From positions 620,452 through 684,451 of the forward strand of contig NZ_JAGGPR010000003.1 of NCBI RefSeq assembly GCF_018613695.1: DNA of 64,000 nt, in the 5' to 3' direction. The notes below the pieces were generated by a model that worked only from the letters and a program-made list of their open reading frames with translations, had not been told where the DNA came from and ran no database searches. Numbering within the stretch: the stretch's first letter is position 1; each line of letters opens with the position of its first letter. The translations under genes were made by a program, and so were the position numbers. Below are positions 34,886 to 43,104 of this stretch, in pieces. Source of the DNA: Arthrobacter sp. ISL-95 (GTDB lineage Bacteria; Actinomycetota; Actinomycetes; Actinomycetales; Micrococcaceae).

Positions 34886-35662
34886 CTAGTGGAGGTGGCT
34901 TCCACCGTTGATGTCGATGGTGGTGCCGGTGAGGTAGGCGGAGTCCTCGGACGACAGGAAGGTGATGACGGCGGCCACTTCTTCGGTGGTGGCGTTTCGG
35001 CCCAAGGGGATGCCGGCGTTGATGGCGGCTTCCTGCTCTTCGGTGCTGCCAACACGGATGTTGGTGTCCACGGCGCCGGGGGTGATGGCGTTGACGGTCA
35101 CGCCGGTCTCGCCGATCTCCCGGGCAAGTGCCTTGGTAAAGCCGAGGATGGCAGCCTTCGCTGCGGAGTAAGGGACCTTGCCAAACACGCCGCCGCCGCG
35201 CTGTGCGGAAACGGAGGACATGTTCACGATCCGGCCCCAGCCGTTCTCGATCATGTCCGGTAGGAATGCCTTGGTGACCAGGTAGGTGCCGGTGGCGTTC
35301 ACATCCATGACCTTGTGCCACAGCTCCAGGGTGGTCTCAAGGAACGGGAGCGGAGAAGTGATTCCGGCGATGTTGGCCAGAGCACCCACCGGCGGGAGGT
35401 TGCCTGCGGATACTTCCGCGGAAACGGCGGCCTGCGCTGTGGTCACGGACGCTTCGTTTGCAACGTCGATTTCGTGGCCGAAGGCGGGAACGCTGAACTC
35501 GCTTCCGATTTCCGCGGCGACTTTGGCGGACTTTTCGGCGTCGAGGTCCAGGATGACCACCGCCCAGCCTTGGCGGGCGTAGCGGCGGGCGGTCGTGATG
35601 CCGATACCTCGGTCCGACGTTGCCCCGGTCAGGACTGCGGTGCGCTGAATGGTGTTGCTCAT
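34886..35662 (-). CDS. SDR family oxidoreductase of the transketolase cassette
   Basis: 258 residues from an ATG preceded by GAGGAGC. Classical short-chain dehydrogenase: cofactor loop TGATSDRGIG at 12-21, NIAG at 97-100 (variant of NNAG), catalytic S150 and Y165-K169 (YSAAK), C-terminal DINGGSHLH. It would oxidise an alcohol or reduce a ketone with NAD(P). It is divergent from the MHS transporter, sharing a 260-bp region with three copies of the operator also found before the GntR gene, so it is probably co-regulated. Substrate unknown. Confidence 0.92.
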   Translation of the reverse strand: MSNTIQRTAVLTGATSDRGIGITTARRYARQGWAVVILDLDAEKSAKVAAEIGSEFSVPAFGHEIDVANEASVTTAQAAVSAEVSAGNLPPVGALANIAGITSPLPFLETTLELWHKVMDVNATGTYLVTKAFLPDMIENGWGRIVNMSSVSAQRGGGVFGKVPYSAAKAAILGFTKALAREIGETGVTVNAITPGAVDTNIRVGSTEEQEAAINAGIPLGRNATTEEVAAVITFLSSEDSAYLTGTTIDINGGSHLH

Positions 35663-35788
35663 GATGCTCCTCGGAAACATAGATAGATGTTGCTGCTGTG
35701 GTGCGGAGCCGGCGGCCGGCACGAGGTAAGTATCGGCATCGATCCCCTGAACCTCAGTGGTGATGAGAGTCACTGTAGAAGGATTCAG

Positions 35789-35823
35789 TGTCAACAGTCA
35801 ACCCTCAACATTGACTGTTGACA
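35789..35823. promoter_or_regulatory. GntR-type operator pair in the SDR/transporter promoter
   Basis: Perfect 13-bp inverted repeat TGTCAACAGTCAA (35789-35801) and TTGACTGTTGACA (35811-35823). Each arm matches the word TGTNNACAGTNNAC seen again at 35862 and 39356. It is placed between divergent genes, so it likely binds the cassette's GntR protein. Confidence 0.65.
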
Positions 35824-35861
35824 TTGGATCATGAGCTACGTCACTATAGTCGTGTCAGTTG

Positions 35862-35876
35862 TGTTAACAGTCGACA
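35862..35876. promoter_or_regulatory. GntR-type operator, third site
   Basis: TGTTAACAGTCGACA, itself a near-palindrome (TGT-N2-AC-A-GT-N2-ACA), 46 bp upstream of the transporter ATG. Same motif as the pair at 35789-35823 and the site before the GntR gene. Confidence 0.65.
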
Positions 35877-35922
35877 GCGCTGGAGCTCTTGCTTCGTCGC
35901 TCATCGAAAGGGACAAAATTCC

Positions 35923-37260
35923 ATGAGCAATGAAGCTCTGAAAATGCGCGGCCATGTGCATGGCACTAAGGACGCCCGGCGGGTTGCGATTGGCTCCGGT
36001 GTGGGTGCAGTCATCGAGACGTATGACTTCATCGGTTTCGGCACCGCCGCTGCCCTGTACTTCGGAACTGCTTTCTTCCCGGGAACCGATCCCGTGACGG
36101 GTACCCTCGCTTCCTTCGCCACCCTGGGCGTCGGCTTTGCCGCCCGGCCGCTGGGCGGCATCATCGGCGGCCACCTTGGTGACAAGGTAGGGCGCAAGCC
36201 CGTCCTTGTGTCCTCCCTGATCCTGATGGGCCTGGCAACGTTCGCCATCGGCCTGCTCCCCACTTACGCCGCAGTCGGGCTGTTGGCTCCGGCGCTGCTG
36301 GTGTTTGTCCGCATCGTGCAGGGCCTGGCCTTCGGCGCCGAATGGGGCGGCGCGATCCTGATGAGTTACGAGCACGCGCCGTGGAAATCGAAGGGCAAGT
36401 ACACAGGCATTGTCCAGGCCGGATTCCCCGTGGGACTGCTGCTGGCCAACCTGGTGTTCCTGGTCAGCGTAAACCTGGGTGGCGAACTGGCCTGGCGCAT
36501 CCCCTTCCTGGCCAGCATCGTACTGGTGGCAGTGGGCCTGATCATCCGCTCCAAGGTTCCCGAGTCACCTGTCTTTGACGAGGTCAAGGACAGCGGCGAC
36601 ATCGTGAAGTCCCCCATCGTCGAGGTCATCAAGACCGACTGGCGCAACATAGTTAAGGGCATCGGCCTCCGCATCGCCGAAACTGCCGGTTATGCCGTGT
36701 CCATCACCTACATGATTTCCTACCTTCACACGGAGCAACTGGCGGACAAGACCCAGACCCTGGTGGCCCTCTGCATTGCCTCGGGCATCGGCATCTTTGC
36801 CACCCAGGCCTGGGCAGCGCTGACGGACCGCATCGGCCGCCGGCCCTTGTACATTTGGTCCACGGCCTTTGCCGCCCTGTTCGCGATTCCGATGTTCCTT
36901 CTGGTCAACACCGGCCTTTTCATCGCCATCAACATCACCATCGTGATCTCCTACGCGGTCTGCCAGAATTCGCTCGCCGGCGCCCAGGGCGCTTGGTTCC
37001 CTGAGCTCTTCCAGGCAAAGACCCGCGCGTCCGGCGCCAGCCTGGCCTACCAGATCTCAGCCATGGTCTCCGGTTTCACCCCGTTCATCACCACCTTGCT
37101 GTTCGTCAGCTTCGGCTGGATGGGCCCCGCCCTCCTCTTCGGCGCCTACGCCCTGATCGGTCTCTGGGCTGCGGTGGCCACCCGGGAAACATGGGGCCAG
37201 CGGGAGCGGCAACTGGCCGACGAGATCACCAAAAGCACGCCCGCACGCATAGACGCCTAA
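35923..37260 (+). CDS. MFS transporter, metabolite:H+ symporter (MHS) family
   Basis: 445 residues from the ATG at 35923 (GAAAGGGA upstream). Twelve membrane segments with MHS landmarks: VIETYDFIGFGTAAAL in the first, GGIIGGHLGDKVGRKPVLV in the loop 2-3 motif, RIVQGLAFGAEWGGA in the fourth. MHS carriers import organic acids and related polar metabolites (shikimate, citrate, alpha-ketoglutarate) with protons. As first gene before the transketolase subunits it probably brings in the cassette's substrate, pointing to an organic acid or sugar acid (inference). Confidence 0.93.
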   Translation: MSNEALKMRGHVHGTKDARRVAIGSGVGAVIETYDFIGFGTAAALYFGTAFFPGTDPVTGTLASFATLGVGFAARPLGGIIGGHLGDKVGRKPVLVSSLILMGLATFAIGLLPTYAAVGLLAPALLVFVRIVQGLAFGAEWGGAILMSYEHAPWKSKGKYTGIVQAGFPVGLLLANLVFLVSVNLGGELAWRIPFLASIVLVAVGLIIRSKVPESPVFDEVKDSGDIVKSPIVEVIKTDWRNIVKGIGLRIAETAGYAVSITYMISYLHTEQLADKTQTLVALCIASGIGIFATQAWAALTDRIGRRPLYIWSTAFAALFAIPMFLLVNTGLFIAINITIVISYAVCQNSLAGAQGAWFPELFQAKTRASGASLAYQISAMVSGFTPFITTLLFVSFGWMGPALLFGAYALIGLWAAVATRETWGQRERQLADEITKSTPARIDA

Positions 37261-37333
37261 CGCGCCGCCGCTCACCTACCCGGGCCTCGCTGCCCGCCAT
37301 GCGGCACCGCCACCACCTCCGAAAGGGAGAATC

Positions 37334-38251
37334 ATGGTTCTCAGCCAAAAAACAGAGACAGACACCACGGAACAGGCCCCCGCCAACGCCGGTGAGACAC
37401 CAACCGAACGACTTCAGTGGGTGTCCGCGGCCGCCTATCGGATCCGCCATCACGCCCTGAATATGGGCGAGGTCCAGGGCCAGGGCTACGTAGGACAGGC
37501 CCTGGGCGCAGCCGACATGCTCGCCACCGTCTACGGTGACCAACTGCGTTTCAAGGCGGAAGATCCGCACTGGGAATTGCGCGATCGGTTCCTGCTCTCC
37601 ACCGGCCACTACGCAATCGGCCACTACGCGGCCCTGGCCGGGGCCGGAATCGTCCCCGTCGAGGAGCTCCAGACCTACGGCTCCGATGATTCCCGGCTAC
37701 CGATGTCCGGGATGTCCACCTACACGCCCGGCATGGAGATCTCCGGCGGTTCGCTGGGGCATGGCCTGACCATCGCCGTCGGCATGGCCCTGGGCCTGCG
37801 CTACCAGGGCTCAAGCGCCCGGGTGTTCAACTTCCTCTCCGACGGAGAGCTTGACGAAGGTTCCACCTGGGAAGCCGCCATGGGGGCCCACCATCACCAG
37901 CTGGGGAACCTTACCGCAATGGTGGACATCAACGCCCTGCAGGCGGACGGCAAAACCGACACCGTGCTCCGCACCGAGCCGGTCACGGAGAAGTGGAAAT
38001 CATTCGGCTGGTACACCCAGCGCGTGGACGGGAACGACGTCGGCGCTCTGCTTGCGGCATTCGACAACGCAGCCGCCCAGGCCGCCGCAGTCGGACGCCC
38101 CTCAATAATCCTGTGTGACACCAAGGTGGGCCGCGGCGTCCCGCTGCTGGAGAACCGCGAAAAGGCGCACTTCATGCGCATCGAAGAACACGAATGGCAG
38201 ACCTGCCGAGAGCAGCTCACCGCCGGATACGAAGGAAAGACTGCCCGATGA
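37334..38251 (+). CDS. Transketolase, N-terminal (ThDP-binding) subunit
   Basis: 305 residues, equal to the first third of a full transketolase, encoded separately. The ThDP diphosphate/metal motif is present as SDGELDEGSTWEA with the downstream Asn in VDINALQADG. HALNMGEVQGQGYVG and GSLGHGLTIAVGMALG are conserved. RBS GAAAGGGAG precedes the ATG. It overlaps the C-terminal subunit gene by 4 nt (ATGA), so an equimolar heteromer is expected. It transfers two-carbon ketol units; the donor in this cassette is unknown. Confidence 0.94.
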   Translation: MVLSQKTETDTTEQAPANAGETPTERLQWVSAAAYRIRHHALNMGEVQGQGYVGQALGAADMLATVYGDQLRFKAEDPHWELRDRFLLSTGHYAIGHYAALAGAGIVPVEELQTYGSDDSRLPMSGMSTYTPGMEISGGSLGHGLTIAVGMALGLRYQGSSARVFNFLSDGELDEGSTWEAAMGAHHHQLGNLTAMVDINALQADGKTDTVLRTEPVTEKWKSFGWYTQRVDGNDVGALLAAFDNAAAQAAAVGRPSIILCDTKVGRGVPLLENREKAHFMRIEEHEWQTCREQLTAGYEGKTAR

Positions 38252-39276
38252 GCGACACAACCACCACCACGGAGGCTCCCGACACCACAACGGCGGCCAA
38301 GCCCAAGCTGAAGACTTCGGCCATGATCGCCTCTTTTGCCGATCCCGGGCAGAAAACCAGCTCCGCGCCATTTGGCCACGCCCTGGTCAAGGCCGCGCAG
38401 GAGAACCACAAAATCGTGGGCCTGACAGCCGACTTGGGCAAGTACACGGATATGCACATCTTCGCCAAGGCCTTCCCGGAGAGGTTCTTCCAGATGGGCA
38501 TGGCCGAGCAGTTGCTCTTCGGCGCCGCTGCCGGGCTGGCTGAAACGGGGCTGGTGCCGTTCGCGTCCACCTATTCAGTGTTCGCCGCCCGCCGGGCCTA
38601 CGATTTCCTCTGCCTGGACGCGGCTGAGCCCAACTTGAATGTGAACATCGTGGGCGGCCTCCCGGGCCTGACAACCGGGTACGGGCCCAGCCACCAAGCC
38701 ACCGAGGACATGGCGATTTTCCGCGGAATGCCCAACCTGACCATCGTGGACCCCTGCGACTCCATCGACATTGAACAAGCCGTTCCCCAGCTCGCAGCCT
38801 CGGAGGGTCCCACCTACCTGCGCCTGCTGCGCGGCAACGTTCCCACCGTCCTGGACGAGTACGACTACGCTTTCGAACTCGGCAAAGCCAAAGTGCTGCG
38901 CGGCGGCAACGACGTCGTGTTCATCTCTTCGGGCCTGATGACCATGCGCGCCCTCCAGGCAGCCAAGGCGCTGGCGGCACACCGCGTGGATGTCGCCGTC
39001 GTTCACACGCCCACCATCAAGCCCTTCGACGCCGAAACCGTCCTCGCTGAGATCAACACCGACCGGCTCGCCGTCACCCTGGAAAACCACTCCGTGGTTG
39101 GCGGCCTGTTCGAAACGGTTGCCTCCGCCGTCGTCAGTGCCGGGGTTGGCAAGCGCGTTGTCCCTGTGGCCCTGCCGGACCAGTTCCTCGACGCCGGGGC
39201 ATTGCCAACGCTCCACGACCGCTACGGCCTGGCTGTGGACCGCATCGTGGCCAAGGTACTCGCCGAACTCGGCTAG
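38248..39276 (+). CDS. Transketolase, C-terminal (pyrimidine-binding) subunit
   Basis: 342 residues from the ATG at 38248 overlapping the previous stop. A Thr-rich start (DTTTTTEAPDTTTAA) precedes the pyrimidine domain with catalytic Glu in GMAEQLLFGAAAGLAE, then the C-terminal domain (TPTIKPFDAETVLAEI, ENHSVVGGLFETVA). The split-gene form occurs in many catabolic clusters, unlike the single-chain pentose-phosphate enzyme. It completes the ThDP active site with the N-subunit. Confidence 0.94.
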   Translation: MSDTTTTTEAPDTTTAAKPKLKTSAMIASFADPGQKTSSAPFGHALVKAAQENHKIVGLTADLGKYTDMHIFAKAFPERFFQMGMAEQLLFGAAAGLAETGLVPFASTYSVFAARRAYDFLCLDAAEPNLNVNIVGGLPGLTTGYGPSHQATEDMAIFRGMPNLTIVDPCDSIDIEQAVPQLAASEGPTYLRLLRGNVPTVLDEYDYAFELGKAKVLRGGNDVVFISSGLMTMRALQAAKALAAHRVDVAVVHTPTIKPFDAETVLAEINTDRLAVTLENHSVVGGLFETVASAVVSAGVGKRVVPVALPDQFLDAGALPTLHDRYGLAVDRIVAKVLAELG

Positions 39277-39355
39277 AGGTACAGGCAAATGGAGGAAGCA
39301 CGGCACTGGTCCCGGCCTGGTGCCGTGCTTTCTGCCGTACTATCGAAACTACGAC

Positions 39356-39370
39356 TGTAAACAGTCGACT
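39356..39370. promoter_or_regulatory. GntR-type operator before the GntR gene
   Basis: TGTAAACAGTCGACT, matching the motif shared by the three sites at 35789-35876, located 22 bp upstream of the GntR ATG. Suggests autoregulation. Confidence 0.65.
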
Positions 39371-39392
39371 TACAACACTGAGGATTGAAGCC

Positions 39393-40055
39393 ATGGCCGG
39401 AGTGACAGCACCACTGCTGGGACTGGAGAAGCAAAGCCTGCGCGAGCAGGCACTCTCCGCTCTGAGGACCGCCATCACCAGCGGGGAACTGGCACCAGGC
39501 CGGCACTTGGTGGAAACCGAGCTGTCCGACATGCTTCAAATCAGCCGCGGCACCCTTCGCGAAGCGTTGCGACAGCTCGCCCAGGAAGGTCTGCTGTCCG
39601 CAGGGCCACGCGGCCGGCTTTCCGTCCGGCACCTGGATGAAAAGGAAATCCGGGATATCTTCGCCGTCCGGGCCGCCCTTGAGTCCTTGGCTGCGCGCAC
39701 TCTGTGCGAACTCCCGGACAGGGCACAGGTCATCGCCGCCTTGCACCGGAAGCTTGAGGACATGGAAGCAGCGCAGGACGCGCCTCTAGCGGAGCGGGTC
39801 GAAGCCGACATGGAATTCCACCGCGCACTATGCCTGCTCACCGGCAACGAGACCCTGCTTCATTCCTGGACTTCACTTGAAGGGTCCATCCGGATGTCCA
39901 TCATGTTCGCCGGACTGGAAAAAGGCGTCAAAAACATGAGCGTGGACCGCCACCGCGACATTATTGCGGCCATCGAAACCGGCGACGCAGCTGTGGTGCG
40001 CAAGACCATCCTGGAACACATGGACACCGCCGCCGACAACCTTGTGGCCCAATAG
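39393..40055 (+). CDS. GntR family regulator, FCD (FadR C-terminal) subfamily
   Basis: 220 residues. The winged helix at about 12-75 (LRTAITSGELAPGRHLVETE, RGTLREALRQLAQEGLL) is standard. The helical FCD domain keeps the metal/ligand residues: D and H in EADMEFHRAL, H in SVDRHRDII, H in LEHMDTA. Such proteins bind organic acids or sugar acids and usually repress. The operator motif found upstream and in the divergent SDR/transporter region supports control of the whole cassette. Last gene before mutY. Confidence 0.93.
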   Translation: MAGVTAPLLGLEKQSLREQALSALRTAITSGELAPGRHLVETELSDMLQISRGTLREALRQLAQEGLLSAGPRGRLSVRHLDEKEIRDIFAVRAALESLAARTLCELPDRAQVIAALHRKLEDMEAAQDAPLAERVEADMEFHRALCLLTGNETLLHSWTSLEGSIRMSIMFAGLEKGVKNMSVDRHRDIIAAIETGDAAVVRKTILEHMDTAADNLVAQ

Positions 40056-40196
40056 GTTCACGCTGCGCGTCACTGTCCGCCGAAGGAACCCGGGGCATTC
40101 TGATGACAGGTCAGGGCCCCTCCCGGCTCCGCAGCACGCTAAACAACGATCCATTTCGTCAGGCCACGTCCGGATTCCACTACAGTGGATGGCAGC

Positions 40197-41147
40197 ATGA
40201 CACTTCCCGATTCAGGCCGGTTGGCAGGCCTCCACCAAGCCCTCGATCAGTGGTTCGCCGAGACTGCCCGCGACCTTCCGTGGCGCGCGCCCGATTGCAG
40301 CCCGTGGGGCATTCTGGTCAGCGAAGTGATGCTTCAGCAAACACCCGTTGTCCGGGTGCTCCCGGTGTGGCTCGACTGGATGGAACGCTGGCCCACACCC
40401 GCTCACCTCGCCGACGAGCCGTCGGGCGCAGCCGTCCGCCATTGGGGCCGCCTCGGCTACCCGCGCCGGGCTCTGCGGCTCCACGCGGCCGCCGTCGCAA
40501 TCCGTGAGCAGCACGGCGGCAACGTTCCTAACACTTATGTTGAGCTGTTGGGATTGCCGGGCGTCGGCAACTACACAGCGGCCGCCGTCGCAGCTTTCGC
40601 TTTCGGCCGCCGCGAAACCGTGGTGGACACCAACATCCGGCGCGTCCACGCGCGGCTCATCTCCGGCAGCGCGCTGCCGGCTCCTGCCTTGACCGCCGCG
40701 GAAATGCGACTGGCCGACGCTCTCCTGCCCGAGGCCCAAGAACTGTCCGTTCGCTGGAATGCGTCCGTCATGGAACTCGGCGCCATGGTGTGCACCGCCC
40801 GCAGCCCCAAGTGCGCTGACTGCCCTGTGCGCTCCAGTTGCGCTTGGCTCGCGGCCGGTGAGCCGCCGCCGTCGTACACCCCCAAGGGGCAGTCCTGGCA
40901 CGGCACGGACCGCCAGGTGCGCGGCGCCGTGATGGCCGTCCTCCGCGAAGCTGCCACGCCGGTCCCCCGCGAGATGTTCGAGCAAGCGCCGGCGGATCTC
41001 GGGTTCGCACCGTCCGGCGTCGGAATCCCGCTCGCCGCTCTGCACCGGCTGAACTCGGCGCCCGAACAACTCGAGAGGGCCCTGGAGGGTCTCTTGATGG
41101 ACGGCCTGGCTGAAATGCACGACGGCGGATTGCGGCTTCCGGCGTAG
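40197..41147 (+). CDS. mutY: A/G-specific adenine glycosylase MutY
   Basis: 316 residues. Removes adenine mispaired with 8-oxoguanine. Catalytic E43 lies in SEVMLQQTPV, the helix-hairpin-helix is LPGVGNYTAAA, the catalytic Asp is in VVDTNIRRV, and the 4Fe-4S cluster uses C-x6-C-x2-C-x5-C (CTARSPKCADCPVRSSC). The C-terminal recognition domain is short, as in other actinobacterial members. A GTG four codons upstream is possible. In relatives mutY is often close to radA-disA; here 6 kb separate them. Confidence 0.95.
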   Translation: MTLPDSGRLAGLHQALDQWFAETARDLPWRAPDCSPWGILVSEVMLQQTPVVRVLPVWLDWMERWPTPAHLADEPSGAAVRHWGRLGYPRRALRLHAAAVAIREQHGGNVPNTYVELLGLPGVGNYTAAAVAAFAFGRRETVVDTNIRRVHARLISGSALPAPALTAAEMRLADALLPEAQELSVRWNASVMELGAMVCTARSPKCADCPVRSSCAWLAAGEPPPSYTPKGQSWHGTDRQVRGAVMAVLREAATPVPREMFEQAPADLGFAPSGVGIPLAALHRLNSAPEQLERALEGLLMDGLAEMHDGGLRLPA

Positions 41148-41260
41148 CTCACCTCAGGTGCGGTGTCGGTTCGGCAACGGGACCAGGCAAGCAGTAACGA
41201 TGCGGCTGCCTCTTTTGCACACACCGGAGACACCGGCGGCGCCCGCTTCTACTCTGAAGC

Positions 41261-41743
41261 ATGGGCAGAATCGGGTTGGCCTTAACCCTTGCAGGGACCG
41301 CAGCGCTTCTCCCTGGCTGCCTCGCCGAACCAGTGGGTTGCCCGGCGATCGGACACGTGGCAGGCGTTTCCCTGACCGTGGCTGCCGATTATGCCCCGGA
41401 CGTTGCTTCGCTTCGGTTGAAGGCATGCCAGGATAGCCTCTGCACTGGGAAGGAACTGACGCTGAACCCCGGGGCCACAGCCGTGGACCAAGGGTGCACA
41501 CCGGACGGCGTATGCTCAGCCACCTCGTCGCCGGACGGGACCCTCCAAGGTTTCCTTGAACTTCCGGCACTCAGCGAAAGTCCCCTTGAGGCGATCGTTA
41601 GTGGCGTGTCCCCGGCTGGTATCGCACTGCCTGTGCGCACACTGACCTTCACACCCACAGGCGAGTATCCCTACGGCGAACAGTGTGGCCGGGTGGTTTC
41701 TGCCGGGTTGGTGCTGGACGGCGGGGGTTTGCAGCAGCGGTAG
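41261..41743 (+). CDS. Small putative lipoprotein (160 aa)
   Basis: Starts MGRIGLALTLAGTAALLPGC, a short signal peptide ending in a lipobox-like LLPGC with Cys20. The mature part is a single beta-rich domain with paired cysteines (KACQDSLCTGKE, QGCTPDGVCSA). No enzymatic motif. It lies 113 bp after mutY on the same strand. Family not recognised. Confidence 0.7.
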   Translation: MGRIGLALTLAGTAALLPGCLAEPVGCPAIGHVAGVSLTVAADYAPDVASLRLKACQDSLCTGKELTLNPGATAVDQGCTPDGVCSATSSPDGTLQGFLELPALSESPLEAIVSGVSPAGIALPVRTLTFTPTGEYPYGEQCGRVVSAGLVLDGGGLQQR

Positions 41744-41789
41744 GTTTTGCGGCGGGGCCGGGGGCTGAGCTGCGCCGTAGGATGAAAGC

Positions 41790-42272
41790 GTGCCTGACCA
41801 CGATGTCCATCCCGATGTAGCCGAGGCACTGCTGACCCTGAGCCAGTCCTCCCTATCCCCTTCAGTACCGGTGCCCGAGGCCGACAACCATGAGTACGGC
41901 GCCGCCGTCGCCACCCTCGGGCAGGAACGGATCCGGTTTCGGGTGGGAAAGCTCACCCCAACGAAGGTGGGCTTGTTCGTTGCCGTCTGGCGGCGCGCTC
42001 AGGACGGGTCCACTGAGCCCTTCCCGGCAGAAGACGGCGCCGATCTGCTGGTGATAACAGTCCGGGAAGGCACCAAGGCAGGGCGCTTCGCCTTCCCGAA
42101 ATCCGCGCTGGTCAGGCACGGGATCGTGTCCGTGAACGGCGCCGGTGGTAAGCGCGGCTTCCGGGTGTATCCGCCATGGTCGCAGGTGGCCAACCGCCAG
42201 GCCGTCCGGACCCAGCAATGGCAGTGCGGTTACTTCACTGAAGGTAGTGCCACGTCGGATAATAATAAGTAA
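41790..42272 (+). CDS. MepB family protein
   Basis: 160 residues from a GTG. The sequence pattern EYGAAVATLGQERIRFRVGKLTPTKVGLFVAVWRR, then FAFPKSALVRHGIVS and KRGFRVYPPW fits the MepB family, named after the gene next to the staphylococcal mepA efflux pump. The biochemical role of MepB is not established. It lies 34 bp before an SDR gene on the same strand, but no operon link is proven. Confidence 0.75.
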   Translation: MPDHDVHPDVAEALLTLSQSSLSPSVPVPEADNHEYGAAVATLGQERIRFRVGKLTPTKVGLFVAVWRRAQDGSTEPFPAEDGADLLVITVREGTKAGRFAFPKSALVRHGIVSVNGAGGKRGFRVYPPWSQVANRQAVRTQQWQCGYFTEGSATSDNNK

Positions 42273-42306
42273 CCTGCCTGTCACTGAGATCCGAAAGGTA
42301 CCCACC

Positions 42307-43104
42307 ATGACCACAACTGATCGGCCGCTGGCTCTGGTCACCGGCGCTTCAAGCGGAATTGGATTCGAGCTGGCGAGGCAATTCCTCAGCAACGGATACG
42401 ACACCGTGATCGTCGCGGAGAACCAAAAAATCCATACCGCCGCAGATGAACTCAAAGGCCTCGGCGGAGAAGTCTACGCAGAGCAGATCGACCTCACGGA
42501 CAGGCAAGGCATGAGTCGTTTGCACACTGCAGTGGCTTCGCTGGGCCGGCCCTTGGAAGCAGCCGCCATCAACGCGGGCATCGGAGTAGGCGGACCGTTT
42601 GTGGAGACTGACCTTGAAGAGGAACTCAAAACCATCGACCTGAACGTCACCTCTACAGTGGTCATCGCCAAGTGGGTCGCTTCAGACATGGTTCAACGCA
42701 ACAAGGGCAGAATCCTGTTCACGTCCTCAGTCATCGCCCGGGCCCCGGCACCCTTTCAAGCCATCTACGGCGCGACCAAGGCCTTCGTGCAGTCCTTCGG
42801 GCAGGCTCTGCGTAACGAGCTGAAGGACACCGGGGTAACTATCACAACCCTCCTGCCAGGACCCACGGACACGGACTTCTTCGAACGGGCCGATCTTCTG
42901 GACACCAAGGTGGGCGCAGACGAGAAAGACGATCCGGCATTGGTTGCCAAACAGGGATTCAAGGCCCTCATGGACGGTGACGGCAACGTGCTGGGCGGCT
43001 CACTCAAATCCCGCGCCATGGGCTTGGGCAGCAATATTGTGCCGGACGCGGCGGGAGCCGAATTCAACCGCAAACTGAGCGAACCCGGCTCCGGCGAAGG
43101 CTAG
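42307..43104 (+). CDS. SDR family NAD(P)-dependent oxidoreductase
   Basis: 265 residues from an ATG 34 bp after the MepB-like stop. Cofactor motif TGASSGIG at about 13-20, INAGIG in the NNAG position, catalytic Ser in FTSSVIA and Tyr/Lys in YGATKAF, followed by LLPGPTDTDFF. Substrate unknown. The stop overlaps the convergent AraC-type gene stop by 4 nt (43101-43104), leaving no space for an intergenic terminator. Confidence 0.9.
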   Translation: MTTTDRPLALVTGASSGIGFELARQFLSNGYDTVIVAENQKIHTAADELKGLGGEVYAEQIDLTDRQGMSRLHTAVASLGRPLEAAAINAGIGVGGPFVETDLEEELKTIDLNVTSTVVIAKWVASDMVQRNKGRILFTSSVIARAPAPFQAIYGATKAFVQSFGQALRNELKDTGVTITTLLPGPTDTDFFERADLLDTKVGADEKDDPALVAKQGFKALMDGDGNVLGGSLKSRAMGLGSNIVPDAAGAEFNRKLSEPGSGEG

